Below are positions 53,641 to 64,000 of a stretch of 64,000 nucleotides of DNA, one piece after another. This DNA comes from Isoetes taiwanensis (lineage: Eukaryota; Streptophyta; Lycopodiopsida; Isoetales; Isoetaceae). The stretch lies in assembly GCA_021234155.1 (NCBI GenBank), contig JAJEKV010000139.1, positions 860,285 through 924,284 of the forward strand. The letters are read 5' to 3'. The notes beneath the pieces were generated by a model that made no database searches, was not told the origin of the DNA, and saw only the letters and a list, made by a program, of their open reading frames with translations. Position 1 is the stretch's first letter. The number at the start of each line of letters is the position of its first letter. A program made the position numbers and the translations under genes.

Positions 53641-55910
53641 TTGTGTGGTGACTATTTACTTTTATTGGCGGATCCAAATAGACATCGATGTTTTTAAACA
53701 ATGCGACTGCTAGAGCTGCTAGAGTTCTGTAGGTAATTTAGAGTGTTCATATGTACCATCAATTTTTGCATCATTGTTTGTGTCATTTTCTTAGAGATAG
53801 ATGTTATGACATCGAAGGAGACATTGTAGGTATAATGTAAGATGTATGCTTAGCAGATGTCAAAGTATTTGAGCTACAAGCTTTGACAATAAAAATTAGG
53901 CACCATATATAATTCGAACATAGAGTTGTTGTCCATTTAGCAAGCCGGTGGTTCAGATGCGTCGTAATTACACATTATGGGTTTTGTTCTAGGGAACTAC
54001 CAAGATCATGCTTTAGCTAAGTTAGGGCAGAGCTCTAGTATTTGTTTGTGGGATGAGGACACATATTTACTACGCTCGTACCATGTGCACATATATGTGG
54101 GAATACGGGAATTGAAAGACGAGTGTATGCCGAACTTATCAATGAAGGGTCTAGAGTGCGTCTGGAATATGCAAATGACGTATAATCTGCTGACTACGAT
54201 GGTAGAATGTTGTAGTTGGCATTTAAAAGAAATCGCAACGGACAATAGAATAAAGCTCAAGATGATGGGGTTGATAGTACAATAGTACAATTCCCGACTG
54301 TGTGGCGAATAACAGTTACCCGCTAGAAGCTCAAATGTGTTTTTCATAGACATCGAAGGCTAGATATCCAATATGATCCTTACTTGGATCAGGCAGAGTC
54401 GAACCCAATGGGTTACACGGAGTTGTAAGTTGGAACATATAGGGCTAGGACATTGATACAAGTCGAAGTAGTAGGAAAATAACCGGCCTGATTATATCGA
54501 TGTGGATATTCGTGTAGAATTACAAAACGCAAGGCGGCCCCCCGATGACTCTAGGTAACTTACAAAATCTCAAGAAGGCGACTCTAAAAAATAAAACATG
54601 GCTATGGCTCATATGGGAATGCCAAGGCATTTGTAATGCCGCCAAGTCATTTGTAATGCCACAACAGCGGCATGACATCAGGAGAGAAGAACCTAATGAC
54701 TAACATTTCTAAGATGTATGACAACGTTAAATCATAATCCCCAATGATATGTGGGTTAAAGACATAGGGGGATTTGAAAACAACCTTGGAACACGACTTT
54801 TAGATCATACGACACTTACCGATAATTTAGAAGTCAACAAGAGTATTTATAGGTGCAAGTGTGATTTGATTCAAAGATAAGGCAGCATTTTTTGTCCCTC
54901 GCCGGTGATGGCCGCTTGAAGGGCTTTTAACATTTTTAACTCAGAGCTTTGCTACAAAGGCTCTGCACCTCCGTAGAGCTTTCATATTCATCCGTCGCCC
55001 TAGCATAGATCTACCTTTCCTAGTGCCCGAGAAAGAACAATGGGCGATTTTCTTTCTTGTCTTATTTTCTTTTCAAACCCAAACCACCATTGCCCCCAGA
55101 AGACGATTTTGATGTCGATTTGTCGCATTCTCAGAATCGCAAATAAAGAGCAAGCTAGAACTTAGGTATGGCATCAAGTTTGACCTTTATCCATGATGTA
55201 AACCTTTTGAATTGCAAAAAAGAGCCCCTACACAAATTCGTTTAAATTCCTTGCATAAATCCTTCTTGAATGGCACAAAAGTGTCCCCTCGCACAAAGCT
55301 CTAGCTATGGCGAGGCACAAATGATGCGAATCTAAGACCAAGAATAATACTTCAATATACAAAATTAGAAATGATGTTTATTTGAGACCAAGAAATAGGG
55401 CTTTGATGTGCAAAATATTATGCAATGTAAACCAGAAATGCAATGTCACATAAACACAAAATGTAAACTAGAATGCTTACTAAGTTACAATTTAGGATTG
55501 AATGTTTGTAATGTGGCGCATATTGATTGACTAGAAGGTAGAATTCTGCTTTAGGTTCCTTTACGTCTAGGCAATTCCACTTTCGCTCACGCACAAGTGC
55601 CATGCCCTCTTTGAGAGGTCCTTATGGTACCATCCGTTGGGATATTCATATAATTCCTTGGAATATGTAAGCTTATTCATGGAACTTAATGACCCTATGG
55701 CACTAAAGTAATGGTTGGAAATACTGTGCCCCAACCAATTTTAGATACCCTACCTGGAGGGGACAATTAGAGAACCATGGGACCATCGATCACATTGGCA
55801 GAGTCTAAGTATAGTGTTGATAAAGTGTTGTGGGGGTTTCGGCACGCGCTAGTATATCTTATAGAATATGTATCATGATCTGATCCGGGGAATTGTCTAT
55901 AAAAGGAGCA
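53641..55910. other. No recognised gene (probably decayed gypsy 3' half)
   Basis: I recognise no domain. From its position downstream of a minus-strand gypsy RT this stretch may once have held RNase H and integrase and an LTR, but no motif (HHCC, DDE, chromodomain) can be shown. Long open frames at 53977-54285 (+) and 54006-54353 (-) overlap each other and match nothing I know. Confidence 0.3.
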
Positions 55911-55914
55911 CGAT

Positions 55915-56480
55915 CATTAAGAAGAAGTATTGAAAGGCGATGGTTTAAGAAAATCCAAAATCATCTAAGCATATTAAAGACTTTGTGACATTAGAACTTA
56001 TCGAATGTTGGGATGCATCTTAAAGATTTTATGACATCATAACTTACCAAAGCAGATAACCGTAATCTCGTAATGGCTATACCGAGTACAAAAATGTTGT
56101 CTTCCACTCATCACCCTCTTGGATCGTGGATGGAATTGTTGGCACCCTCAAGATCAATCTTCGTAAAATAGCACGCACTCGCAGCCTCTCCAACCTCCTC
56201 GAATTAGCTAAAACAGATAGCTATTCGCAAAGTGATCTTGTTGAGGCCATGATAATCAATGACGAGGCGCAGAAATTATCTTTCTTTTGACAAAAAAATA
56301 CGTGATCCGCGGGTGAATCGAATGAATGTCAATAAAGCCAAGAGCTAGATTCTCCTCAATATAATCTCGCAAAACCTTCAACTTAGCGTAAGATAGACCA
56401 CATATCGCACTATATGGCTGCATTGTCTCGTGCTGCAAATCAATAGGACAATTATATGGACGATGCTCGGGAGCTTGTTA
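55915..56480 (-). pseudogene. Ty3/gypsy reverse transcriptase remnant
   Basis: The minus strand reads APEHRPYNCPIDLQHET, then YAKLKVLRDYIEENLALGFI and FFVKRK, the classical gypsy RT entry (LPEHRPYDCAIDL, LREYIDENL-KGFIR, FVKKKDG). Next, over frame changes, come DYHGLNKIT, YFTKIDLEGANNSIHD with the first catalytic Asp, EGDEWKTTFLYS, and finally CLDDFGFS near 55960 in place of YLDDILIF. Stops and at least three frameshifts make it inactive. The preserved residues resemble the Tf2-type lineage of gypsy elements. The protease of the same element lies at 58555-58850, on the other side of an inserted LINE. Confidence 0.75.
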
Positions 56481-56639
56481 GCCTTGGCTTTGTCAAAACA
56501 TCAAAGAAATTGCTATATTATACTTAGATCATGGAGGGAAGAGAAGCTAGGAAACAGGACCTGAGGGTGAGTTTGTGGAATGCACACCTGCCTTAATCAA
56601 GCAAAGATTGATGCAACGATGGATATCCGGATTGAAAAT

Positions 56640-58210
56640 GATATATTATTGTTCACGTAAACATGGGCACACCAATTTCGCCCTTACCCGACATATCCGT
56701 GGGATTTGATTTGATTGATCAAAGTTGGAATGAAAAGTACCGTGAGTAGGACGGGATTTGGTGGTATAGTCAGTTTATAGCAAACCCAATCTAAAACTAG
56801 ATGTGCAAAGTTGTCAAATATGATCGATAAACAATATATATGGCTTCAGTCAAGACGAAGAGATCAATTTTGTTTATGGCGAGCACGTTGAATAAAGCTG
56901 ATCCTTTTAATAATCTATGCTCAGATGTCATACACTTTAGTGCCCATGGAGAGATCCTAATTTTAGGAGACTTTAATGGACGCACAGGAGAGCAACAGGT
57001 AAAGACCTATGCAGATATATCAGATGCAAACCTGGATGAGATTGTGGATCCAATTTATGTGAGAATTTTGAAGATCACATATCAAATCACATGGGCGAGA
57101 TGTCAAGTAGATTTTGGTACTATGTGTGGGCAAGATCATAAATGGCTTAAAATGTTTCATGCAATCAATAGAGTTTACATTCTCAAATCATTCCGATCCA
57201 AAGATGATAGATTATCTATTGGCCAAAGATATACATTTGATTCGAGACTTTTGGATTGGCAAAAAGCTCCCAGAATCAGATCATAAACCCTTGTTTATTA
57301 TGCTTAAAACTGGCCCTAAAACCATTTTACGGCTAAAGCCTTAGCCGTCCCAGTGATTAAAGTCAATTATAACATGCATGAAGAATATGAACAGCACATT
57401 GAAGCATTGCTAGATCAGGTCACATGGTCCGGGGAATTTATATCTGATGCAAATCATTTTCCTACATTATTACTAGATGCTGCAAAGGAGATTTTTGGAG
57501 TGACTAAGAAGTGCATTCATGGGAGACCATGTAATGCATGGTGGGATGAGGAATGCAAGCTTGCTAGAAACAGATTGCCACAAAATTGCATTTTCAAACC
57601 CAAATGGTACAAAAAGCTCTTGAGGAAGAAGAAACGTGATTATTACAAGAATAAGCAACAGGAATTGACACAGCATCTCAAACACACACCAAAAGTTTTT
57701 TGGGATATGTTTAGAGGCAGATTTGAGGGCACTAGTATAAAGGAAGATGCTTTGCTAAAATTAGTCCAAGATTTATATGAGAAGAGTGGCCAAAATAGCA
57801 TGACAAAAATAGCCTCTAGCACATGTATAACCTTTACAGAATCTGAGGTGCAGGAAACACTAAGCAGTATGGCCAACAATAAGGCATGTGATATGGATGG
57901 ACTATGCGTGGAGCTCCTAAAATGGGGCGGGCAGAGGACATTGTCCACGCTTACAAGCTTGCTAAATGAAGGGATTAGACAAGGTTTGCCAGATAATTGG
58001 AACATAAACAGGGTCCACCCAATACACAAAGCAGGTGATAAGAGAGTGATATCAAATTACGTAACAATTTACCGGGAGTACTTTTGCAAAAATTTTGGGC
58101 AGCCTTTTGGAATCTAAGCTTAGCTTGTGAGCGTAAGAAAATGATAAACGCTCTCCATGCCAAGCTGGTTTTAGGATGGATCTTACCTTCCAGTTTAATA
58201 AATTAACGAA
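56640..58210 (+). pseudogene. LINE C: APE endonuclease and start of RT, inserted in the gypsy element
   Basis: The plus strand carries the endonuclease core (EILILGDFNGRTGEQQ near 56960), its C-terminal box PESDHKPLFIML (near 57270, one frame away), the linker NAWWDEECKLARNRL with KPKWYKKLLRKKKRDYYKNK (57535-57660), and the beginning of RT (NNKACDMDGLCVELLKWGG, WNINRVHPIHKAGDKRVISN to 58065). After a frameshift it continues GSTFAKILGSLLESKLSL and CQAGFRMD to about 58190, then stops; the catalytic YADD part and 3' end are missing. Such proteins nick target DNA and prime reverse transcription there. Orientation is opposite to the gypsy element around it. Confidence 0.8.
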
Positions 58211-58214
58211 GAGA

Positions 58215-58850
58215 CATGTTCGAGATCCAAATTTGAGGGCGTGAAGAAGCCTCCATGGAAACAGGAATCTAGATAGGAGTAGGATCAAGAGGAGGAGGCA
58301 GGAGCAAGAGCAGAGGCGTGAGCCGGGCCGGAGCCGGGTTGGAGCAAGATCTAGAGCTGGAACATCATCTAAAACATGGTCAAAATGGGGCATGAACTTG
58401 AGCAGGGACAAGAGCTGAATCGTGGCATGGAGCGTAAAACGTAGACCGAATATCGCCAAAGAACGGAATCAAGAACCCATGATACTACACGGACTAAAGT
58501 AGATGTTGGTGCAGAGGGCAGAATTGAAGATGAACTAGAACTAGGGTTAGAACCAGCAAACTGAAAGGATCTAGTATGCCAATTAATCTCTGGGTTATGT
58601 AGCTCAACAGAGCAGACCCAAGTCCACTAGCGCATATGGGCTAGTGATAACATTGAAGCAAATGTTACAAGAAGTTTCCTTGAACAAAACTTGAAGAGGT
58701 GTAGTACATTTTGTAACTACATCTGAGGAGATCTCATGACCATCAATCATACCGACAGAATTGGAATGCTCAACCTTGCTTCTAGAGATATTGTTCTTAG
58801 TAGCAAGTGCATTATCCATAAAGCAAGCATTTGCACTACTATCAAAGTTG
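58215..58850 (-). pseudogene. Ty3/gypsy aspartic protease and linker remnant
   Basis: The minus strand reads FDSSANACFMDNALATK near 58845-58800, a retropepsin active-site region with DSS in place of DSG. It continues SVGMIDGHEISSDVV and VITSPYALVDLGLLC, and then, after a small frame change, HNPEINWHTRSFQF (about 58610-58570), the segment that follows the protease in Tf2-like gypsy polyproteins. A Pro/Ser-rich linker follows to ~58220, where LINE C interrupts it. Downstream on the same strand the RT appears at 56480. Gag was not found upstream. Confidence 0.65.
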
Positions 58851-58992
58851 TGTCAATGCTTCAAACCTCCCAAATTTTGACTCCAATGATATAGAGATAA
58901 AAAAAATTCTTACTGACCTTATCAGATGGAATATACCATTCATCATCGTGTGGAAGGAGTTATTGAGAAATGAGCCTTTTATGATTGGGTGG

Positions 58993-59058
58993 ATGTGGCT
59001 GGACCAAATCCAGTCCTCTGCTTGCAAGCCAAGTACTCTACCACCGAAGCTATGGCCC
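58993..59058 (-). tRNA. tRNA-like fragment (decayed)
   Basis: The minus strand reads GGGCCATAGCTTCGGTGGTA then GAGTACTTGG, very like the 5' half of a tRNA with its A box, and later GGACTGGATTTGGTCC, a degenerate B box/T arm. The anticodon stem does not pair well and the 3' acceptor strand is not complementary to the 5' one. It is therefore a pseudogene or a tRNA-derived head of a SINE, not a working tRNA. The centre TTGCAAG does not allow a safe anticodon call. Confidence 0.4.
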
Positions 59059-59286
59059 TTTGATAGGCTTTCTACACTCTTTTCACGTAATCATTCTTCA
59101 TGTGTGTCCATTTGCTAATATACTTTCGAGGATGCAAATTGGGCCGATGACATTGATACTAGAAGGTCCCCTAGTGATATGCGGGTTTTCCTTGATGGAT
59201 GAAGTTTAATTTCATGGAGATTTAATGTAATGTATTAATCATCACCCCACTTAGGATCTTGAAGGTCATGGAGTGAAAAAAAGTGC

Positions 59287-60700
59287 TTACAATTTCAACA
59301 ATAAAGCACGGTGAGAATCAATATCTCTAATGAAATAACCTATTGCTTTAGGATCCATGTCAAAGAGGGATTGAAAATTTGGATAACTCGATGCCATGTT
59401 TAACTCCTCTCTCTTCGTATGCGTGGCAAAAGCGACAAATACATGGTTTTCATCTTCAATCTGATTGCAATTACAGAGGGTACAGTAGTCTATCTTCTCT
59501 TGGAATACCATACCATCTTCCCATTTCCACACATCAAAGAGGGATTGAAAATTTGGACAACCCGATGCCATGTTTAACTTTGATCTCTTCGATGCATGCG
59601 TGTAACAAATACATGGTTTTCATCTTCAATCCGATTGCAATTACAGAGGGTACAGAGTCTATCTTCCCTAGCTTATGTGAGCTGGTCCCAGCATTGGCAA
59701 TCAATCGCCTTTTAAATCTAGGGATATCAACCTTCGATATTCTTGGTCCATATATTACCATCTCGGTTTACTTTCAAAACATAAAAAATCATTCAATAAA
59801 CCTTTTATTAAACCATAATTTTGTAATAGCCATTGTCCATTTTAAGGTCCCTAGCTCCTATGGCGGCAGCTCGGCCAAATTTCTTTCCGTTATACCCCAT
59901 TTCTTTGCCCACTCAAGCACCTTGTGGTACCACCTTCAGAGTAGTGGTGTTTAAAGCCATTTATGCATAACTGGTGTCATCTAGACAAATGGACTCTATT
60001 AACAAAAATTAATTGTTTGGAATAAGGCTTCCACTTCTAATAACGGATCGTGACCCGCTTCCGCCAACAATAAAGCATTAGGGACCTGGACATTTTATGT
60101 CGTCATTCTTCACGCGATACAAAAATTTTAACATCGCTCAACCTTTGGCTCACCGCTTGAGCGATAAATTAGGCCCCCAAATTGGTGCACCATAAAGAAT
60201 GATTGTTTCCTTCAAGGCGTTTTTGAAATCGAGGACTTCTTTAGTCTCCATTGTCAGAGAGGTTTATGGCATTTAGCCACATACTATACATGGTCGCCTT
60301 ACCGCATTCAGTCTCTCATTCCTTCAAGCATTCATGCCATTTGTACTGGCTGAAATCTCTAAGCGATATCTATAATGATACACTATTCTTAAAATGCGTT
60401 ATACAAAAAGTAGGTCTCTCGTGACAAGCACAGCATCATAATTTTGTTTTCTTTAAGCTCATCATTTTTTTGCATCACAAAAGAAGCAATGAAAAATGAA
60501 CTTGTAAATATCCGTGAGTCAATCCAGCATCACAACGTCATCAAAGAGATATAATAATAATCAAGAACATAACGCCCCAATTTAGTTCCATAGACAGATC
60601 TCCCAAGAAACAACTTCAAGTTGATCGACATAATAAACCAAAAGGGTTAAGGCTAAAGGACATCCCTTAAAGGACTCTATAGTGCTTGTATCTTCCTAAG
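59287..60700 (-). pseudogene. LINE D, 3' part (RT core to C-terminal zinc region)
   Basis: Minus strand, from high to low coordinate: STIESFKGCPLALTLLVYYV then DQLE (60690-60590, RT motif before the catalytic box); LYLFDDVVMLD near 60530 in place of LYADDVVLL; KETIILYGAPIWGPNLSLKR near 60200, the post-RT box; and CTLCNCNQIEDENHVFV near 59450, the C-terminal Cys/His motif of CR1-like LINEs, ending at 59287. Stops are frequent. The 5' half of the same element is at 62101-64000, beyond LINE E. Confidence 0.75.
59361..59670 (-). repeat. ~172-bp tandem duplication in the LINE D C-terminal region
   Basis: CAAAGAGGGATTGAAAATTT and the ~130 bases after it (ATACATGGTTTTCATCTTCA, CAATTACAGAGGGTACAG) occur at 59361 and again at 59535, with a few substitutions and indels. 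The duplicated part encodes the CTLCN...HVFV region, so the C-terminus is present twice in different frames. Confidence 0.8.
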
Positions 60701-60709
60701 TCCAAAGAA

Positions 60710-62100
60710 AGTTTTATAATTATTCTTCATCACCGCCTATTAGGCTCTGCGTAAGATGGAGGAGATTGTGCGACATCAGAAATTTTATTTGGGGTGGAAA
60801 TGAGTTAGAGCGGTGGTCAAGGTAGCTTTGCTAATGCATTAGAATGGCGGCACCGGGGTCTTGGTATGTTGGATTTTACCTCCAAAGCAAGGTGATGATA
60901 TCAAAGTTTTATTTGGAGGATTTTCATTGGTATGGATGATTCTCCGGCCTGAGGTTGTTGAAAACATTCAGCATTGTTCCCATTTCTTTATATAGCCACC
61001 ATTAAGCCTCCCTTCCTTTGGCTTTGCTTTATCATGCATCCAGATCCTAATGCTTCTCCCTTTCATAAGGGGTTTTGCTGCTTGGGAATTCGCCGGTCTC
61101 TCTTTCCATATTAATCCCCGGGAGGCATGTTCGGGCCATTCACTCCATGCCGGTGGATTCTCAGGTGACACTCCAGAATGTGCCTCTAAGTGTGGTTGTT
61201 CATCCAAAGATTCCATTTTATTATTGATAGCGTACCGGTATACATTATTACATGTACTTTGGTATGAGTCCGGTCATCTCTGCCATGGGGGAAGCATTTA
61301 GAACAAAGTTCTGTTGTACGATGGGATGAAAATCCGAATCATTTGTTTCATTGTTGTTACATGATTCTCGTCCATGATTGGTAGTTGTTGGGTTGCCATC
61401 AGATATCCAAATGTGGCGGTTTAGGGTTTCGAATAAATTGCTTTTTGCATTCTGAAATTCCGGCCCATTCAATGTGGTGGCATCTTCAGGTCCTCGCCCA
61501 CAATGGAAAAGTGTTGATATGGTATGGGATGTCGCTTCATCCCAAAGTGTAGTTTTTGTGGTGGCAAGTGATCCATAGATGCCCGTGAGTCACCGGTGTT
61601 AGTCCATAAAATGGATAAACGGATTTCAAAAGCTCATCTTTTTGTCAAGAAGGGTTGAGAGTATTGAGCATTGTTTTTCTTCTGAGCGGTTTTGGAGGGT
61701 TTTGGTCTTGGTTGTTGACCCTTTGGGCACCCGCATCTATTCAGCCAAATTTGCTTGCTATTATCCCGATGTTTTGCCCAAACTTCATGGAAACGAAGCC
61801 ATCTCGCAGAAGTGTGTCAGCTTTGCGGTCAATCTGGAAAAAGAGGAGGTTATTTATCTTTAAGCGCGATACCTGAGATGAGACTGCTCTTCAAGCATGA
61901 AATAAAATTGTTTTGATGGTTTACAATTGTTTCTTCTTGATCAAGAGAAGAAAACTGATCTAGCATACTTACCTTCGATTCATTCTTTGCATAGTTTGGC
62001 TTGATCGTTTTGTCCACTCTGGGTTATAATCCCGTTTTGCATTTTATGTTGCTCTTAGGTTTTAGTTGGTGAATAAAGTTTGTCGTCCTTCCAAAAAAAA
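60710..62100 (+). pseudogene. LINE E: 5'-truncated LINE 3' end, nested in LINE D
   Basis: The plus strand, over shifting frames, reads RNFIWGGNELERWSR (~60780), GVLVCWILPPKQ-type GGLGMLDF region (~60860), VLFGGFSLVWMILRPEVVEN (~60920), then a C-terminal part with short frames to ~61865. These correspond to the post-RT FIWGG...GGLG-DL region of plant L1-type LINEs. It ends GGTGAATAAAGTTTGTCGTC CTTCC and a short A-tail (62094-62100). The 5' truncation near 60710 is typical of incomplete target-primed reverse transcription. Orientation is opposite to LINE D, whose RT it divides. Confidence 0.65.
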
Positions 62101-64000
62101 TCTTTTTTCATGGAAACACCTAAATAATCTATCCCCGCACCCAAGTCTTTCCTCGACTTTATCAAATGCTTTTGAAAAATCATGAATGCTAGATATAGGG
62201 ACTACATCGATCTTTGGTCTTCTCACACTATTGTGCGAACACCAAAAATAGTGATCCAAAATAGCTGTGCTCAAAACCATCCTGACCTCTTGCCCTCATT
62301 CTCTTCAGCCTCCTCCACATGCTAAGCTTATGTCTGCACATCTACCTAGTAATTGTAGAAAGAATAGAGTTCAATCGTGAATAGTTTCTTAGTTACCGAC
62401 GGCCTTCTATTCTCGGATTTAGAATGGGAATCACTTATTCTCATGCCAAGCCTGGGAAGACTTCAAATTTGACTCCATCATTTAGTAGCTTCGCTAGGAT
62501 TCAGATAGCCGCAGCATCAGCCTTCTATTTCAATAGTTCAATCAATCCTAAGATTTAATGCCATGCTATTATTCATATTGAGCCCAGCACACTTCTTCTT
62601 CTTCCATGAAGAGATCCAAATCCATCTAGATTCTTCCATAGTGTTTTGCATTGTCCATATAATACAAACCCTGAACTAGGCCGCACAATTCTTCAGATTC
62701 AAATGAGAGTTACACATGGTTATTATTTTAAGCACCTTCCTAAAGTGCAAGGATGTGAACACACGCCGTTGAGACCGCCTTTGGTGAAAAAATAGCCTTC
62801 TTCTCTGCCTAATGAGTGACTTGTACCATTTGGGTTTAAAATGCAGCCTTTGGAATAATTCTAGGAACGAAAGCAATTTGACATCCCCATCCCACTAGAA
62901 CTGCTATGCCACAAATTTACTCATGTCTAGTATATCTAAACACCTCAAGGGTGTTGTGCAAATTAGAGAACTTATTTGAATCAAATCTCAATGTTACCTG
63001 CCCAACTTGTTGTTTGGTAAAAAGATCTTCCGAGATTCCTCTTTAATTTCTCCTTCAAAGCAAAGTTTAATTTCTCATTTTGGTTTGAAACTATCCTGCT
63101 TCCTCAAGGGACTCATTACTTGACAACCGAGGTTAAATATCGTGAGGAATATGATCGGACTCTGTTGCTCCTAATACAAAAATCAAGAATCAAGGTGGAA
63201 TCTTAATCTAGCAGTAATCAAAAATACTAGAAGCAGCATGCAGAACAAGTCATTGAGCTTGTCTAAGGGAATTTGCCAGCGCCTATTTAAGATTTTCAGC
63301 CTCGCAAGCTGCTCTAAAGTCTAAGAAAAATCTCCCAATTGGTCCTTAATAATTGCGGAAGGATCTAGCTCCAATGCCTTCGATTTCATACAACCTTATA
63401 TCATTCAAATTTTCAAAAGACACACTTGGTTCCTGCATTAAAATCACCAACTAAAGCATCTTCACCTCCCTTGATCTCTATACGAAAGAGTATCTTTGTA
63501 AGCTCGCTTAGGCAAGGGTTGTCTCCGTCCATGTTGGGCTAACGCATACGCATATATTATTTAATGTATACTAAAAAACAACATGGTCATGAGCAAGAAT
63601 CCTAAGCCAAAAGCATTGACTTCAAAGCAAAGTGTGATGCTAAAGTTACTTTTATCTTGAGTTGTGGTCTCGATATAGGCCATCCACCTCCAAAACTACG
63701 TCCTCAGCCTCAGGTTGTTGTTACGCACTTTGCCACTGTGATCAAGGTCTTCTCCACCCCAGAGAAACTGAAGCTTGGTGTTCCCATGTTTTGCCAAAAA
63801 GGATTAAATCAGCGTACCAATCAAACGTCCTTAATAGCTTGAATTTTAGCCCCGATAAAGTTTGAATGTTCCATATGCAATAACCTTCAAGGTCCCGAGT
63901 CTATAATCCTTTCTTCTTTTGGTAACTATTGCCCCCGCCATTTTGGCCGGCAAGATATGCCACAAAACAGCAAATGATGTAACTGAAACGAAGTACAATG
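62101..64000 (-). pseudogene. LINE D, 5' part (endonuclease to start of RT), runs off the window
   Basis: Minus strand, from high to low: endonuclease pieces FDWYADLILFGKTWEHQASV (~63830) and GGEDALVGDFNAGTKCVF (~63450, with the GDFN box); linker FKPKWYKSLIRQRRRLFFHQ (~62830), homologous to KPKWYKKLLRKKKRDYY of LINE C; and RT start DFSKAFDKVEERL (~62170). LINE E interrupts it at 62100 and it resumes at 60700. Many stops. The true 5' end lies outside the window. Confidence 0.7.

Overview
The window looks like gene-poor nuclear DNA from a land plant or close streptophyte relative with a transposon-rich genome. The evidence is a plant-type mitochondrial acyl carrier protein gene with a 66-base GT-AG intron, a secreted PLAT-domain gene of the plant stress family, and a Helitron-type terminus ending in CTAG-T. 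The range of retroelements (DIRS-like tyrosine-recombinase elements, a Penelope-like reverse transcriptase, several LINEs with APE-type endonuclease, Ty3/gypsy) suggests a seed-free plant more than a flowering plant, but that is inference and no species is proposed. Nothing bacterial, plasmid-like, rRNA or CRISPR was seen.

Layout. 1-4 kb: the last codons of an unrecognised gene, then non-coding DNA that recurs as diverged colinear copies at 15.3-16.8 kb and 19.4-20.0 kb. 4.6-9.1 kb: non-autonomous elements made of a TIR-bounded body plus an adjacent foldback hairpin; a further copy lies at 52.9-53.6 kb. 10-15.3 kb: a T-rich, degenerate DIRS-like region with a 1.4-kb tandem duplication and a hAT transposase remnant. 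17-22.8 kb: a long-TIR MITE, a 469-bp Helitron-like element, an orphan exon, and a 1.0-kb TIR element flanked by TA. 23.6-31.8 kb: a complete but decayed DIRS-like retrotransposon (gag-like, RT, RNase H, tyrosine recombinase, terminal and internal repeats). 35-49.3 kb: a three-level nest. A minus-strand LINE is split by a short plus-strand poly(A) retroelement (target-site duplication AAGGCC), and the poly(A) tail of that element is split by a ~10.3-kb element with two ~3.0-kb direct repeats around an unfamiliar 453-residue protein and a Penelope-like RT. 49.4-52.2 kb: the two recognisable host genes. 55.9-64 kb: a Ty3/gypsy element interrupted by one LINE, and a second LINE interrupted by a third.

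The best candidate for something undescribed is the 37.3-47.5 kb element. It has near-identical 3-kb direct repeats, no protease, integrase, RNase H or GIY-YIG endonuclease that I can see, an acidic and Cys-containing ORF1 I cannot place, and a small basic ORF inside the repeats. The two host genes carry simple interpretable structures. Almost everything else in the window is mobile-element debris with frameshifts and stops.
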